From assembly GCA_022925895.1 (NCBI GenBank), contig JAKSYS010000035.1, positions 62,001 to 126,000 on the forward strand: a DNA stretch of 64,000 bases, given 5' to 3'. The notes below the pieces were generated by a model that was not told the origin of the DNA, searched no databases, and saw only the letters and a list, made by a program, of their open reading frames with translations. Made by a program: the position numbers and the translations under genes. The first letter of the stretch is position 1. Every line of letters starts with the position of its first letter. Origin of the DNA: Fragilaria crotonensis (lineage: Eukaryota > Bacillariophyta > Fragilariophyceae > Fragilariales > Fragilariaceae). Below, one piece after another: positions 33,357 to 44,828 of this stretch.

Positions 33357-34905
33357 TCAACCGGCAATTGGTTCCATATCAATTCCCTCGCCCCAATCAT
33401 CAAAGAGTGAGAGGACCAACTGTCGCTTCTCGTCGCCCTCTGTCCAAGCCACAAAGTCCTGCGCCAAGGATGCCGCGATGATGTCGTCTTGGTTTGCTGA
33501 CAGAACGTCCTTGCGTAGCCACTTGACAACGTCTACACGACCAAAGGCCACCGCATGAGTCAGTGGCGAGTTACCTCCATGATTCCGAGACGTAAAATCC
33601 ACGCCCACAGTCTCGTAGAGATACCGGCAGCAATCGAGATTCCCACCTGACGCTGCCCAATGAGCAACCGAACAACCATTGCGATTGGTGACGAATGGAT
33701 CGGCTCGACTGCGTACCAAGAGTTTGACAACGTCCAAGCTGCCAGCCCATGCACTCCACATGAGAGCTGAGTTTCCATCCTTGGTAAGCCGATTCACTAG
33801 GCCCTTTTCATCGTCAACTTGGTCCAAAAGATATCGACAAACGTGGACATGTCCGCCGATTCCGAATTCTCGTGCATTGGCTCCAGCTGCTGCCCAGTGC
33901 AAAGGGAGAGCTCCATCGCGCGTCGTTGCTTCAAAGACTCCCTTTTCCAAAAGAGGCAGAAGGATTTTGACGTTATCCAATTGACCCGTTCCGGCAGCCC
34001 AATGTAAGAGAGATGATCCCCGAGCATCTCGCTCCAGCGGATTCGCGCCATGCTGGATTAGCAAATTAATCAAGTCAGCGGAAGATACAATGGCATGATC
34101 CAGAGGCGACCAGTCGTCATGTTGACGGAGTTCATTCCGAGCAGCCGCCATTATACCACGCTGAAATGACGCATCAAAAGTTTCGATCTCGTTGATACGA
34201 ATCTGTTTCGACTTCCTCCCTGTAGTACGATCGAGCTCTTGTTGCCACTGATTGCATAGAGCGCAAAACTGCTTTGGTTTGCGACACGCTTGCAGGAACT
34301 CTTGCCATCGATCAGGGATCAGAATCAGGTCACGACATGAATAAAGTCCTTTCCATACCAGAAATGCGTGTCGTGGTGCAATGGTCCGCTCCAAGCGTGC
34401 GCCAAAGTACTGAGGCGGGACGTGTTGTCTCACTTCTGCCATTGAGTGCAGCTGCAACGTTTCCAACAGAAAATGTAATTTTGGCTTCAAATGCCGCTGT
34501 ACATGCAAGTCCAACAGCGGAGGGAAGGAATGTGCATTTCGTGAACTTCTTCCGCGGTGTATCCGACAGTTTGAGTCAAAAATCAAAAGCATTAGTCAAA
34601 TTCTGGTTCTCGGATAACTCTTTGACTGGACTGCGCGGATCATTATGCCTGTAGAGATATCGGAAAGCATGATTCAACCGGCGAGCTGTTCTCGGACCAG
34701 AAACTCGCTGTGCGAAGGGTCGACTGTCACGTTCGACGTTAACCTCGCTTGGCGATGTTGCGAGCCGATTGGCGTGAATCACCTGAAGTGGTAGACGTTG
34801 CCGGTTGAAACGAGTATGGGGAGCGACCAAAAAGCCCTCACTAGAGGTGGGGATGTGAAGAAGAAAAAGCAGTTGGAAAGAGCTGAGACAACTAGCAGAC
34901 TTCAT
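33357..34905 (-). CDS. Plastid-type mTERF-like / ankyrin repeat protein, frame disturbed
   Basis: From the ATG at 34905 the leader MKSASCLSSFQLLFLLHIPT is a signal peptide, with cleavage before the Phe in 'SSEGFLVAP', the diatom plastid presequence pattern. It is followed by mTERF-like helices: 'LNHAFRYLYRH', 'GYTAEEVHEMHI', 'FPPLLDLHVQRHLKPKLHFL', 'PPQYFGARLERTIAPRHAFL'. The C-terminal half has four or five ankyrin repeats ('RGSSLLHWAAGTGQLDNVKI', 'DGNSALMWSAWAGSLDVVKL', 'NGCSVAHWAASGGNLDCCRY'). The leader, the GYTAEEV segment and the ankyrin part are in three different frames: one base seems to be missing at the A5 run at 34578-34582 and another at about 34525-34531. No GT-AG intron fits. 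Either a new pseudogene or assembly errors. Confidence 0.6.
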
Positions 34906-36086
34906 CGCTGTGAACAGACAATATTCCCTTCGTTGTGCATTGCCAGCCTGGTTTTCGGCTTCATACTGCTACGCAACAACACTATTGATACAAACGTATC
35001 GAAGGAACATGTATCTGGGTACGGCAATACAAGGTTGGTTGTGAACGCGATGGTTCCGGTCGACATTTTTTTAGTACATACAGTACGTGGTAGTAGGGAT
35101 TTGGAAAACGAGTGGCATAACGGCATAACATCTCCCGTACGCTGCCCCGTCACGTCTGATTCACGTTGATCGCACGCCTCGTGTATGATTTGCAATTTGC
35201 ATAGTGTTGAATCAAGTCATGACGTCATGAATCATGAATCATGACTCGTTACTCCGACGTTCCTTGTGTAGAGTGTAGACCAAGCTCCGAGCATGGGTAC
35301 ATACGTATACCAGGTATAGTCGTACCGGATACCGGTATGGTGGTACGGTGTGGAGATGATGGAGTGATGGACGCATGTTGTCGGATGTCACGAGGTGGTG
35401 CTCGGAGAGTCGCATACGACATAATAAAGCACTGCTGCGGTCTACTTTGAGTTGTTCAGTGCTGTGGAGCTGTGGTAAATAACACTAGTACAGTACCAGG
35501 TACCGTGCACTCCATACTCCAGTACACTTGTACAACAACAGCTACAGTATGCTCTCTATGGTAGATTGTTCTCTATGTAACTATGTATATAACATACAGA
35601 GTAGACTACAGTACCTGTACGACGCGAAGCATGAATCAGTGTATGATGTAATATCCCACGTATGTTGAACATGTAGATGACAGTCATGCATACATCCACG
35701 ACCACCGGCATTATCATACCTCTATGACATGCGTAACGCATCTGATATTCGGAGACTCCGAGTACCAGTACGAGGTCGGAAATCCGAAATCAGAACATTG
35801 GCAGCGACAATGTTCCGCTCGGATTCTCGGAAGGGGGTCCAAACTTGCTTCACAGGATTCAAAGATCCAGCAGAAGGACAGCACGCAGAATGGCAAGATA
35901 CTTTCCACTTCCATCGATTGATGCTGACTCGTCATTCCGACTAGGATTTAGTATTGGCATGTGTACCTTATTGGTACGCCCTGAGCGAGACCTGGCTTCC
36001 GTGTTTTGATGAAGACACAAAACGGACACGTCCATCATTTTGGCAACTACTATCGAATCTTCTGAATAAACATCCACAACGCCATC
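34906..36086. other. Shared upstream region of two divergent genes
   Basis: Lies between the divergent mTERF/ankyrin and peroxiredoxin genes. Rich in GTAC palindromes (35,280-35,345 and 35,480-35,540) and in 'GAATCATGA' words (35,215-35,245). The frame at 34,798-35,169 is a shadow that overlaps the mTERF/ankyrin gene. Confidence 0.45.
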
Positions 36087-37063
36087 ATGTGTTCCGTCAG
36101 CGCCATGGAGAGCGGTACCAAGAAGTACATGTCCTTGTATCCTGAAGGATCCACAGATGGGTGTGAGTCTTAATCAGCATTTGTAGAAAGATTGTGTCAA
36201 TCGGATGATCCTTTGGTGTCCTGTCCAACCAGTTTGCTCACGCCGTTCCTTTCCTTCGCCAGCCATTCGCCTTGGAAACATTGTCCCAGACTTTGGCGCA
36301 GATACAACCCAAGGTCCATTTGATTCCTTTCATGAATGGAAAAAGGGAAAGTGGGCTATCCTCTTTTCTCACCCTGCCGACTTCACTCCTGTTTGCACCA
36401 CTGAGATTGGACGACTTGCACTCAAGTACGATGAACTGGCTGCGCTGGACTGTTTAGTCGCCACTCTGTCGGTCGATCCAGTCAAGTCGCACAATGAATG
36501 GCTCGAGGACGTGGTTGCCCATTGTGAGAACAAGATCGAGATCAAGTTTCCAATTATTGGGTACGTAGCAAGATTTGGTGTCGGCAGTTCATTTGTTTTC
36601 AATCTCAAATCCGACATTCTCAACTTTGCCGTACCCTTATCGTTCTAGTGATCCTGATCGCAAGATTTCCATGGCCTACGGCATGATCGATCCTGGCACT
36701 TCTGACGAGCAGTCGCTCCCCCTCACCATCCGTGCTGTCTTCATCATCAACCCCGAGAACAAGCTCATGTTGAATCTCAACTACCCTGCTTGTGTTGGTC
36801 GCAACATGGACGAGATTGTACGTTGCGTGAAGGCGTTGCAGCTTTCGTACGAAAAGTCCATCGCCACTCCTGCCAACTGGCCCAACAATCACGAGTCTGT
36901 CTTGTTGGCGGATGGCACTCACACGGATGAATTCAAGGGTTCTGTCTTTTTGCTTCCTACCGTTAGCGAGGAAGAAGCCAAAGAGTTTTACCCGAACTTC
37001 CACACATGTGATGTTCCATCTGGAATCAACTACCTTCGCCTTGTGAAGAAAGACGAAGTCTAG
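36087..37063 (+). CDS. 1-Cys peroxiredoxin (Prx6 type), three exons
   Basis: Predicted join 36087-36162, 36263-36560, 36649-37063, with introns of 100 and 88 nt (donors GTGAGT and GTACGT, acceptors CGCCAG and TTCTAG), giving 262 residues. A longer open start at 36205 reads through the pyrimidine-rich end of intron 1 and is rejected. The first exon plus splice gives the natural start 'MSLYPEGSTDGSIRLGN'. The peroxidatic cysteine is about Cys70 in 'HPADFTPVCTTE'; 'KFPIIGDPDRKISMAYGM' across intron 2, 'RAVFIINPENKLML' and 'TPANWPNNH' are Prx6 landmarks. The enzyme reduces peroxides with one catalytic Cys; no 2-Cys resolving motif is seen. An ATG at 36105 is an alternative start. No targeting peptide is obvious, so it is probably cytosolic. 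Confidence 0.9.
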
Positions 37064-37246
37064 GTTCAAGGTACTGGTATCTAGGATCGAATTCTGTTAG
37101 CCTTGTTCAACTGCTGGAAGTTATTAGAATAAAGAACATATCACTATAGGTCCATGTTTCCTTGTTTGCATAGGAATCAGCAATGCAGTGTCATGCATCT
37201 TAAAGAGGTGATGTCTTCAAACTTGCTCATGCATGATTTAATTAAG

Positions 37247-37649
37247 TGTGAGACCCTCCCTAGTACGGCGGCTCCACAAACAGTGACTCGCTTGGGAGTC
37301 GGGTTAGGACAAAGCCGTCGCAATGAAGAGGAACGAACGCAGAAACAAGAAGGCACGACGCGTGGCGATGTCGATATCAAACGTGCGATGGGTGATGTGT
37401 TGACGTTCGTGTTGTGGCTAAGTATATCCTTCGGCCTCTTCACCCTTACGATCAAATGGACCGGCAAGAATGCGATTGAGGGAATAAAGGATTATATTAG
37501 AAGTTGTGTGCCGATGGAGTACATCGGCCTTAAGCTAAACTAGTCGGAGTTGCGCATTTGATAGCGCATCAGCATCGACCGTAGATAGTCGACCGTGCGC
37601 AGTAGACAGTAGCACGGTGTCATGGAGATATATAGAATATGCACTGACA
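37247..37649 (-). repeat. 3' LTR of Copia B (left copy)
   Basis: 403 bp, plus-strand reading TGTGAGACCC...ATGCACTGACA. A purine tract (ATGGGGGAG on the minus strand) lies just outside it at 37,650-37,660, the likely polypurine tract. Confidence 0.95.
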
Positions 37650-37714
37650 CACTCCCCCATTGTGAGCATAGGTCGCAATGAGCAAACAGAAGTGCATCGG
37701 GAAGAGAAGAGAGA

Positions 37715-40700
37715 TTAGGGCGACATTGGTGCCCAGGGAGCGCCATAGTGACCCATGAGACGACGGACATGACGATGGTGCAAGGTGGAGCCGAGTGACT
37801 TTGTCAAGGAGTCCGCAGAATTGACGACGCCAGGGATATGAGAGAGAACAATTTCTCCATTAGCCTTCCATTCTTGCAGAGCGAAGTGCTGAATGTCGAT
37901 ATGGCGCGCACGTGGCGTTGGACGACTTGCGTTCACCATGAGGATGGCAGCGGCGTTATCTTCAAACAGGGTCGTCGGCTCGAGCTGTGGATAACCGAGT
38001 TCGAGAAGTATGGACCGCAAGTATTTCGCAATCTTGGCGGCGTGAACGGCAGCGAGGAATTCCGCCTCAGTGGAACTCGTGGAGACCGTCGATTGTATCT
38101 TGGATTTATACGCCAAGGGACCACCGCCGAGCATGAAAACGAGACCGGTGATTGAGCGACGTGTAGTCAGATCGGTAGCGTGCGCGGCATCCACGTATCC
38201 GGCGAGTTCGGTAGGCGACTGTGGTTGCGGGAAAACAGGGAGAGATGGATCGGATGGCAGAGGTTGGAAAACGCCGGGCGGAAGCGATGTAATGAGAGTG
38301 CGTCGCCAATAGAACAAACCCCAATTTTTCGTCATACGAAGATATCGCGCTACGCGTCGTAGGGCATCGTAGTGGACTTTAGCCGGATGATCGGAGAAAC
38401 GAGCGAGCGTTGTGACTGCATATCCAATGTCCGGTCGAGCGACGACATATGCATAAATTAACGCGCCCAGGACACTTCGGTAGGAAAACCCAGCAGCCGT
38501 TTCAAGGTCACGGGATTCGGCAGTGTCATCACGAGGCGCAGTGGCGTAATCATCAAACATTTGTTGTGTTGTTGATGCGGCAAGAGGTTCAATTGGCTTC
38601 TCGTCAGCCTCACGTGATCCGGAAGATGACCAACCATAGTGCGCGAGCAGTTTGTCGATGTAAGACTCGCATGTGATCTTGATATATCGATCACATTGTT
38701 CGACGTCGACGCCATTGAAAGAATCCAAAACACCTTCGTCACGAAGATCGATACCGTCCTCAGAGCAGATGATGCGCACAAGGTCTCTGATCGCGTCGGG
38801 ATTGACACAACCGATGGCCAAGTCGTCGACTTGGCGACAGATGAGCATGCGATGGCCTTTGTAGACGCCTTGGTAGAGACTTCGCTCATGGGTTGTTGAA
38901 GTGAAGCCATGACGAGCGATGACGGAATTCACAAACTTCTCCCAAAGCGCGCCAGATTCCGGATGACCTTGAAGGGCATGTTGGACAGGGAGCACCATGT
39001 CACGAGAGATGGCAACCTCGTATCGAGCAAGATACCAATCGGCATACTGGTCGTCGATGACAACGAAAGTCGGTTGATTCGGTGGCGGTGAGTTCGCGTA
39101 TGCGTTCGTTGCATCCACTTTTAAACTGACGAAGCCCTCGTGGGCACACAAGGCAAAGAAAAGACGCATGCAAGGTTGTTCGATACAACTAGAGTAGGTG
39201 TTAGCCAACTTTAGTTGAGGTGCCGCACGAGGGGATCCGTCGCAACAGTTTCTCGCCTTGCGAGTGCCATCACCTTTGATGGCGTAGTTCCAATGTTGAC
39301 GAAGGACAATCGCATCTTTTGGTGCGGGGACAGGGCACCATACATTTCCTGCTTTGCCATTGAGTCAAGCTGTTTGAATTCAGCAGCTTGCCACTCTTTC
39401 CAATTGGGAAGACGTCGGAGTTTACGTCGCGTGAAACTCCCAAGGCCTTGTTCTTCGGATGTTCCATGAGTCGTTGTGTTGAGCGATCGCAGCAGAAGCT
39501 GTACATGGTCATCATCGAGTTCGTCGGTATTGTCATGACGAGCGACATCATTGTCGATGGACTCTGCCGTCGAAGGTGAAGAGTTGATCGACGAGATGGT
39601 ACGAAGCTGATCAACCGACAGATGAAGCGGCTGGTCGAGATGTCGATCGGTGACGGGGATGTATCGGTCGGGAGCGAACACGATCTTGAAGGACGGTGCG
39701 TCGGAAGCCACAGCGGCGTGGAGAGCATCCAGGATGGACGCCGCGGTGAACACGGCCACGTCGTTGATTGAAACGACGAAGGCGCCGATATACTTTCGAC
39801 GAACATTTCGGATCCGAGAGGCAGTGGTGTTTGGTATTACTCCAGAGACAAAGCCTCGTTTCCGAATATGACATTCTTTGATCTCGAAGCCGAGGCTGGG
39901 ATGCTCACAAGAAATGTGAGGGGACAGTTCATCGAGGCGGTCGAAAGGATCGTCGGAAACATCCAAGTTGAGGAGCGGGAGGTCTAAACGATCAGGTTCG
40001 ATGACGCCATCGTCGGCCAAGTTCCGTAGAAGCTTTACGTTCGGAGGCGGCTCACTAAGATCGTTCATTCCTTCGTCGAAGCGCGCATGGGTGGCAGTCT
40101 TGACGGTTGAGCTGGCAAGGTCGAAGTAGTACATGACCTTCAGGGAGCGCGAGTAGCCAAGGAAGGTGCCGAGTCGAGAGTTGGGAACGACGCGACCGTA
40201 GCGAGCGGTTGTTGGGCGCACGTGCATACGACATCCGAATGTCCGAAGCTTTGCCAGGTTGGGGAGCGGAGCGCCACACATTTCGTATGGGCTCGACGGT
40301 CGGTCACCATGGGGAACAAAGTTGTAGAGTCGGATGTAATGGTAGAATGCATATGGCCAGAAGTTTGGTTGTAGATTCGCGCCAGAAAGCATGGCACGAA
40401 GTGCATCGCCGATTGTCTGGTGTGGGCGTTCGCCAGGTCCATTTTGGTGTGACGAGTCGGGACCAGTAAGCTCAACTGCGTAGCCAAAGTTCGCAAAGGT
40501 ACGGTGAATGTCACGACATTTGCCGAGTTCGCCACCCCCATCCATGCGAACATACTTGTCTGGACAATTAGGAGCATTGCTGGCAAGCCAGCTATTGATC
40601 CAATCGACGGGAGGAGCCTTTGTTGGGAAGGCACGACCGAATATACGGCCACTGAAGTGGTCGGTCAGTAGGACATAGCACGTCTCACCGTTGAGGCCGA

Positions 40701-41334
40701 CGAGAGTGTTGTGTCGAACTGAATCGCGGCTCTTTTGGACCATGAAACCAAAGTCGATTGACAGGCCTTGGTTGCAAGTTGTCGCCCGCATCGTGGTCCC
40801 TGTTCCTTTTGGAGTCTTCCGAAGCTTAGCGGCAAGGCAGATGGGACATTCTTCGAGCTCCGTCGGGAGCTTGAATTGTGGCATTCCTTTTACAAACCGG
40901 TGCATTTCTGATAAACGCCGGAAATTTATGTGTCCAAGGCGTTGATGCCACAGCATTCGCAAGGCCGAGCGGCTGAGGGATCGCACGACGTATGCTTCCT
41001 GGTGGTTCGGCGAGAATTCCGGGAGGTCTTCGTCGGTGTCCAAGATGTCAGGACGTTCGGTAATGATGTCCTGGTAATCGATTGTACGGAATTCAAGACC
41101 TGCGGGAGCCATCCCATACCCATAGATGTAGGGCCTTGCGTTACCGTCAGGTGAAACGGGCAACAGGCCTAACGGTGGGTCCAGGGCAGGTGGAGAATGG
41201 CATGCGGTGCAAGTCATGCCGTCGGTCGGATCGAGGATCGTGGCGGCAGTGGCAGGTGCATGTTCCGTGCATAGTTTCCGAACGAGGACTTGATCCGAAG
41301 GGCGGAGCCAGATGGGCTTCGGGCGACGGAGCAA
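37715..41334 (-). CDS. pol region of Copia B (integrase, PDZ-like, RT, RNase H)
   Basis: On the minus strand: an HHCC region ('HQRLGHINFRRLSEMH', CPIC) near 40,900; an integrase core to about 40,300 ('SSHQNGPGERPHQTIG'); a segment near 39,650-39,900 with 'LGFEIKECHIRKRGFVSGVI' that resembles a PDZ ligand-binding fold; a linker; reverse transcriptase from about 39,380 to 38,600 ('VDDLAIG'); and RNase H to about 37,760 ('SSTEAEFLAAVHAAK'). The order integrase then RT confirms Copia. Not read as a single frame. Confidence 0.85.
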
Positions 41335-43883
41335 TCAAGGCTTCGGTGAACGTCAAACCTCCTCGACTTGCCGTCGGTTGCAAGATAATGTAGATGTCTT
41401 GCGAACTTCGGAGGCGATTCGGGAAGTGAATATGTCCGATGCTCTCGGTGAAGCTTGACATGTGGTATCCATCGGTGCCCAGCTGCTTCGAAATGGCTGC
41501 GTGCGAAATAATGATGCCTGGAATTGTGGGAGTGTAGTACGTCCGAATGAACACGGACGATGGGCCTCCGGCATTTCCACGATTATCCACTGGTACACAC
41601 AAGAAACCGACGCCGACAGGTTGGTGCGCGTGATGACCGGCATCAAAGAGGCGGACGTTTGTGCGGCGGAGTGGACGATAAGCAAACAAAAGGTGGCGAT
41701 CGTTGGCAGTGCAAGCCATGGATCCGTTGTCAGCATGTGCGAACGAGAGTTGGCGGGCACGATCATATGTCTCGGCCAACCGACGAAGCAGGATGGGATC
41801 GGAAGCAACGTCGAGACGGACGGTGTCGGACGTGGGAAGGGCAGGAAGCACGTCGGCAACTGAAATGGAGATCGAATTGACGTTGGGGGCTTCGAAACAG
41901 GCTTCAAAGTCGACTTCGTCTTCAGCGGTGGCACGGAGCGAATTCTGTTGATATCCCACGAGATCGTCTTTGTCGCCGTCGTCGTCGTCGTCGTTGGTGG
42001 CGGCGACGTCGATGTTGGCGGGTTCATCCTCCAAGATGCGATGCATTACTCGATTGTTGGCGCCAAGAGGTGGACGGTTGCGGGTGTTGGCAGAGTTCAG
42101 ACGGCTGCGAAATTGTTTGTGTGAATTCGCAATCTGAGCCTTGAGCTGGGGATTGCGTTGTGCTAATCCTTCAGCGACGATATAATCCACAAAACGGTTG
42201 CAATCTTCCAGCTTGTGACCCGGGAGTTGGCAGCCAAGGCAAACGGAAGACGCATCTTGGTTTTGAGAGATAGCCCGAACCATGAGATTGATTTCCTCAT
42301 CGTCGAGGGTGGCGTCTGACGTCGACGACGAGAAATCCGGCGACGCGGTTTCGATCCTCCGGATGATGGACGTCGGCGTTCTTCCTGACGGCGGATGCTG
42401 CGAGGATGGTGGGTCGCGGCCAATCTCGGAGGCATACTCGACGAAAGTCGTCGCGAGTTGCGCCAACGAAAGTTTGAACGGAAGCGTGCCGTCGAGGCCG
42501 GTGCGCTTGTCGCGTTCGACTAAACGTCGGATCTCGGGACGCCATTCGGACGTCAAATTGCGGACAGATAGATCGAGGGCCTCCGATTCGGTGTACGTGC
42601 GAGTGGCTTGGCGCTCGCGTACCATGAAGTCTTGAAGCCGGCGGATGTACAAGCTGAATGTCTCCGTTCGTCGTTGGCGGGGAATTTCGCTTGCGGTCGA
42701 GAAGACTGAATGCAACAGGGGATGGTGGAGGCGAAATAGGGAGTAGATAGCATGGTATCCCGCCTGCGGTGGGCATCCTTCAACAGCGCCATGCTCTCGG
42801 GAGCCATTGGGGAATGTGGAGTCCTGGCTCAAAGCAGTGTAGATCAGACCGGACATGAAGGAATCTTTCTCTCGGACGGAAGCAGGGAGCCAAGTCCACC
42901 AAGCACCGTGGATTTCGTCTTCCTTTGCGGATTCATACGGCGGGCACCACACTCCCCATTGTAAGCATGTGGAACAAAAGAGTTTGAACCAGTGCACGAA
43001 CGAATCATTTTGGATGAGTCGAATCTTGGGAAGCTAGCCTTACGAAAATCTTTGAACTTGACCTCGCCATACATGAATTGACTCATGTAATCTTCGTAGG
43101 ATTCGGCGCCGAAGGTGACCTCTGCAGAGAAAGGATGCATACGTGTAGGCGTCCGAGTCAAATTACCACCAGTTGTGCGTGGGCGAGCCGCCGAATTGAA
43201 GAGGGGGCGAGGTTCCGGGGGAGTGTGGAACCGTCCAGCAGTGATCGGAGGGCCGTGTCCGCTTGTTGGGCGAGTGTCCACCGGTTGTCCACGGAAAGTG
43301 GGAAGTGCAGCCGTGGAGTCGGCTATCTCAACGTCCTCGACGGGTGGTGCGATTTCCTCGTTCATGCCGGGTGCGGTCTCGTTGATAGGGGCGTCCATCG
43401 GGGCAGACGTATCAACCACCGAAGGAGGGCCCTGGCGCGAGCGATGAGATCGACTCCCGTGAGTGCTCTGGGAAGATGCAGAGGATCCCGGCGGCTTTGG
43501 GATGTCGATATCCGGAAGTAGGAAGCGGATCATGATAGGGACGTGTACGATGTCGGACGGGCGAGAACGTTCCTGAGACGTTGAACGATGAGGCGCTGGA
43601 GCGCCGGCTTTCGTAACGAGATGACGGAGTTGCGGCTGCGGGCGTGGTACATGCCAAATCCGGGGTCGGTCAGTGTAGGCAATAACTCTTCCGACAACCA
43701 TGTGGTGTCTTCGAGTTGTTGCAGAACGCAGTTACGGATGGTGTCGTGATAGGTTTCCGTAAGTGACATTGTAGGCACATCGAAGATCTCTGTGAGTGGG
43801 ATTTCTGCCATCGGGCAGTCCACAATATCGATGGTTATAACGAGACAGTCATTGTCGTATTGAACCTCCTCGGCGTCCACCAT
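41335..43883 (-). CDS. gag and protease region of Copia B
   Basis: On the minus strand, a Pro/Arg-rich leader, a helical capsid-like segment around 43,000-42,400 and a CCHC zinc knuckle (CLGCQLPGHKLEDC) near 42,220. The protease-like part follows near 41,750-41,350. Fragmented in more than one frame. Family placement rests on the zinc knuckle and the downstream pol. Confidence 0.7.
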
Positions 43884-44050
43884 TTTGTTATCGGGTTTCA
43901 GAAATATGCGGTCCCGGATGTCTGGTCGGAGAGTATTTTTAACGCGGAGTGGCTACGTGGTTCCCGATATCGTGTGAATCGTGTGACACCGAAGAACGCT
44001 AGAGAACTCGGAATCAGTCGGAGAGTGCGCAGAAAGCAGTCGTAGAATTT

Positions 44051-44062
44051 GGGCTCATAACC
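44051..44062 (-). promoter_or_regulatory. Primer binding site of Copia B (half initiator tRNA-Met)
   Basis: Minus strand GGTTATGAGCCC directly after the 5' LTR, the same 12 bases as in Copia A and complementary to the initiator tRNA-Met anticodon arm. Confidence 0.85.
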
Positions 44063-44465
44063 TGTGAGACCCTCCCTAGTACGGCGGCTCCACAAACAGT
44101 GACTCGCTTGGGAGTCGGGTTAGGACAAAGCCGTCGCAATGAAGAGGAACGAACGCAGAAACAAGAAGGCACGACGCGTGGCGATGTCGATATCAAACGT
44201 GCGATGGGTGATGTGTTGACGTTCGTGTTGTGGCTAAGTATATCCTTCGGCCTCTTCACCCTTACGATCAAATGGACCGGCAAGAATGCGATTGAGGGAA
44301 TAAAGGATTATATTAGAAGTTGTGTGCCGATGGAGTACATCGGCCTTAAGCTAAACTAGTCGGAGTTGCGCATTTGATAGCGCATCAGCATCGACCGTAG
44401 ATAGTCGACCGTGCGCAGTAGACAGTAGCACGGTGTCATGGAGATATATAGAATATGCACTGACA
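44063..44465 (-). repeat. 5' LTR of Copia B (right copy)
   Basis: 403 bp, same length and, as read, the same sequence as the left copy. Followed by the target duplication TTAAG. Confidence 0.95.
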
Positions 44466-44470
44466 TTAAG

Positions 44471-44828
44471 TCATCAAGGTCAAAAAGTACAGTGCTATCG
44501 CGGTATCGTCCCACTCCGAGGACTCGCCCTCCCAATATTTCTCCTCTACCATACGAAAGACAAAAGTACAATACCTCGAATATGATAACGCTACTCACAG
44601 TAACAAGGTACTGGTATTACGTGTTACCGTACTGCAGAACGTGCGAATCCTGAATACGCACATACAGGCGCATAGGCATTGGGCACATACGGGTACATAC
44701 CAGGAACGATGAAGAGGCGATGACCGACATATGCCCGAAACCCGAAATACATAAAAAAAAGAACATATATTTCCAACGAAGCAATTGTTCGAAGGCTGAA
44801 CGCTCTTCTCACCCTGCCGGAGACACCG
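44471..44828. other. Upstream region of the Na+/H+ exchanger gene
   Basis: Now separated from its former left context by Copia B. Contains a few GTAC words and an A8 run near 44,752. Probably promoter and 5' UTR. Confidence 0.4.

Larger units (their letters stand above)
37247..44465 (-). mobile_element. Ty1/copia LTR retrotransposon B, young, several breaks
   Basis: Element of 7,219 bp on the minus strand with 403-bp LTRs that read as identical, bordered by TTAAG (37242-37246 and 44466-44470). From the right: LTR, primer site, gag, protease, integrase, a PDZ-like insert, reverse transcriptase, RNase H, polypurine tract, LTR. The LTRs are unrelated to those of element A, so this is a different Copia lineage. 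Identical LTRs mean a very recent insertion, although the coding part appears to have a few breaks. It inserted about 180 bases after the stop of the peroxiredoxin gene. Confidence 0.95.

Noticed and set aside
34798-35169. 123-codon plus-strand frame with one hydrophobic segment
   Set aside because: Overlaps the mTERF/ankyrin leader on the other strand and shows no family features.
36205-36262. Alternative N-terminus MILWCPVQPVC for the peroxiredoxin
   Set aside because: It is the pyrimidine-rich end of intron 1 (TTCCTTTCCTTCGCCAG); the spliced upstream exon gives a better start.
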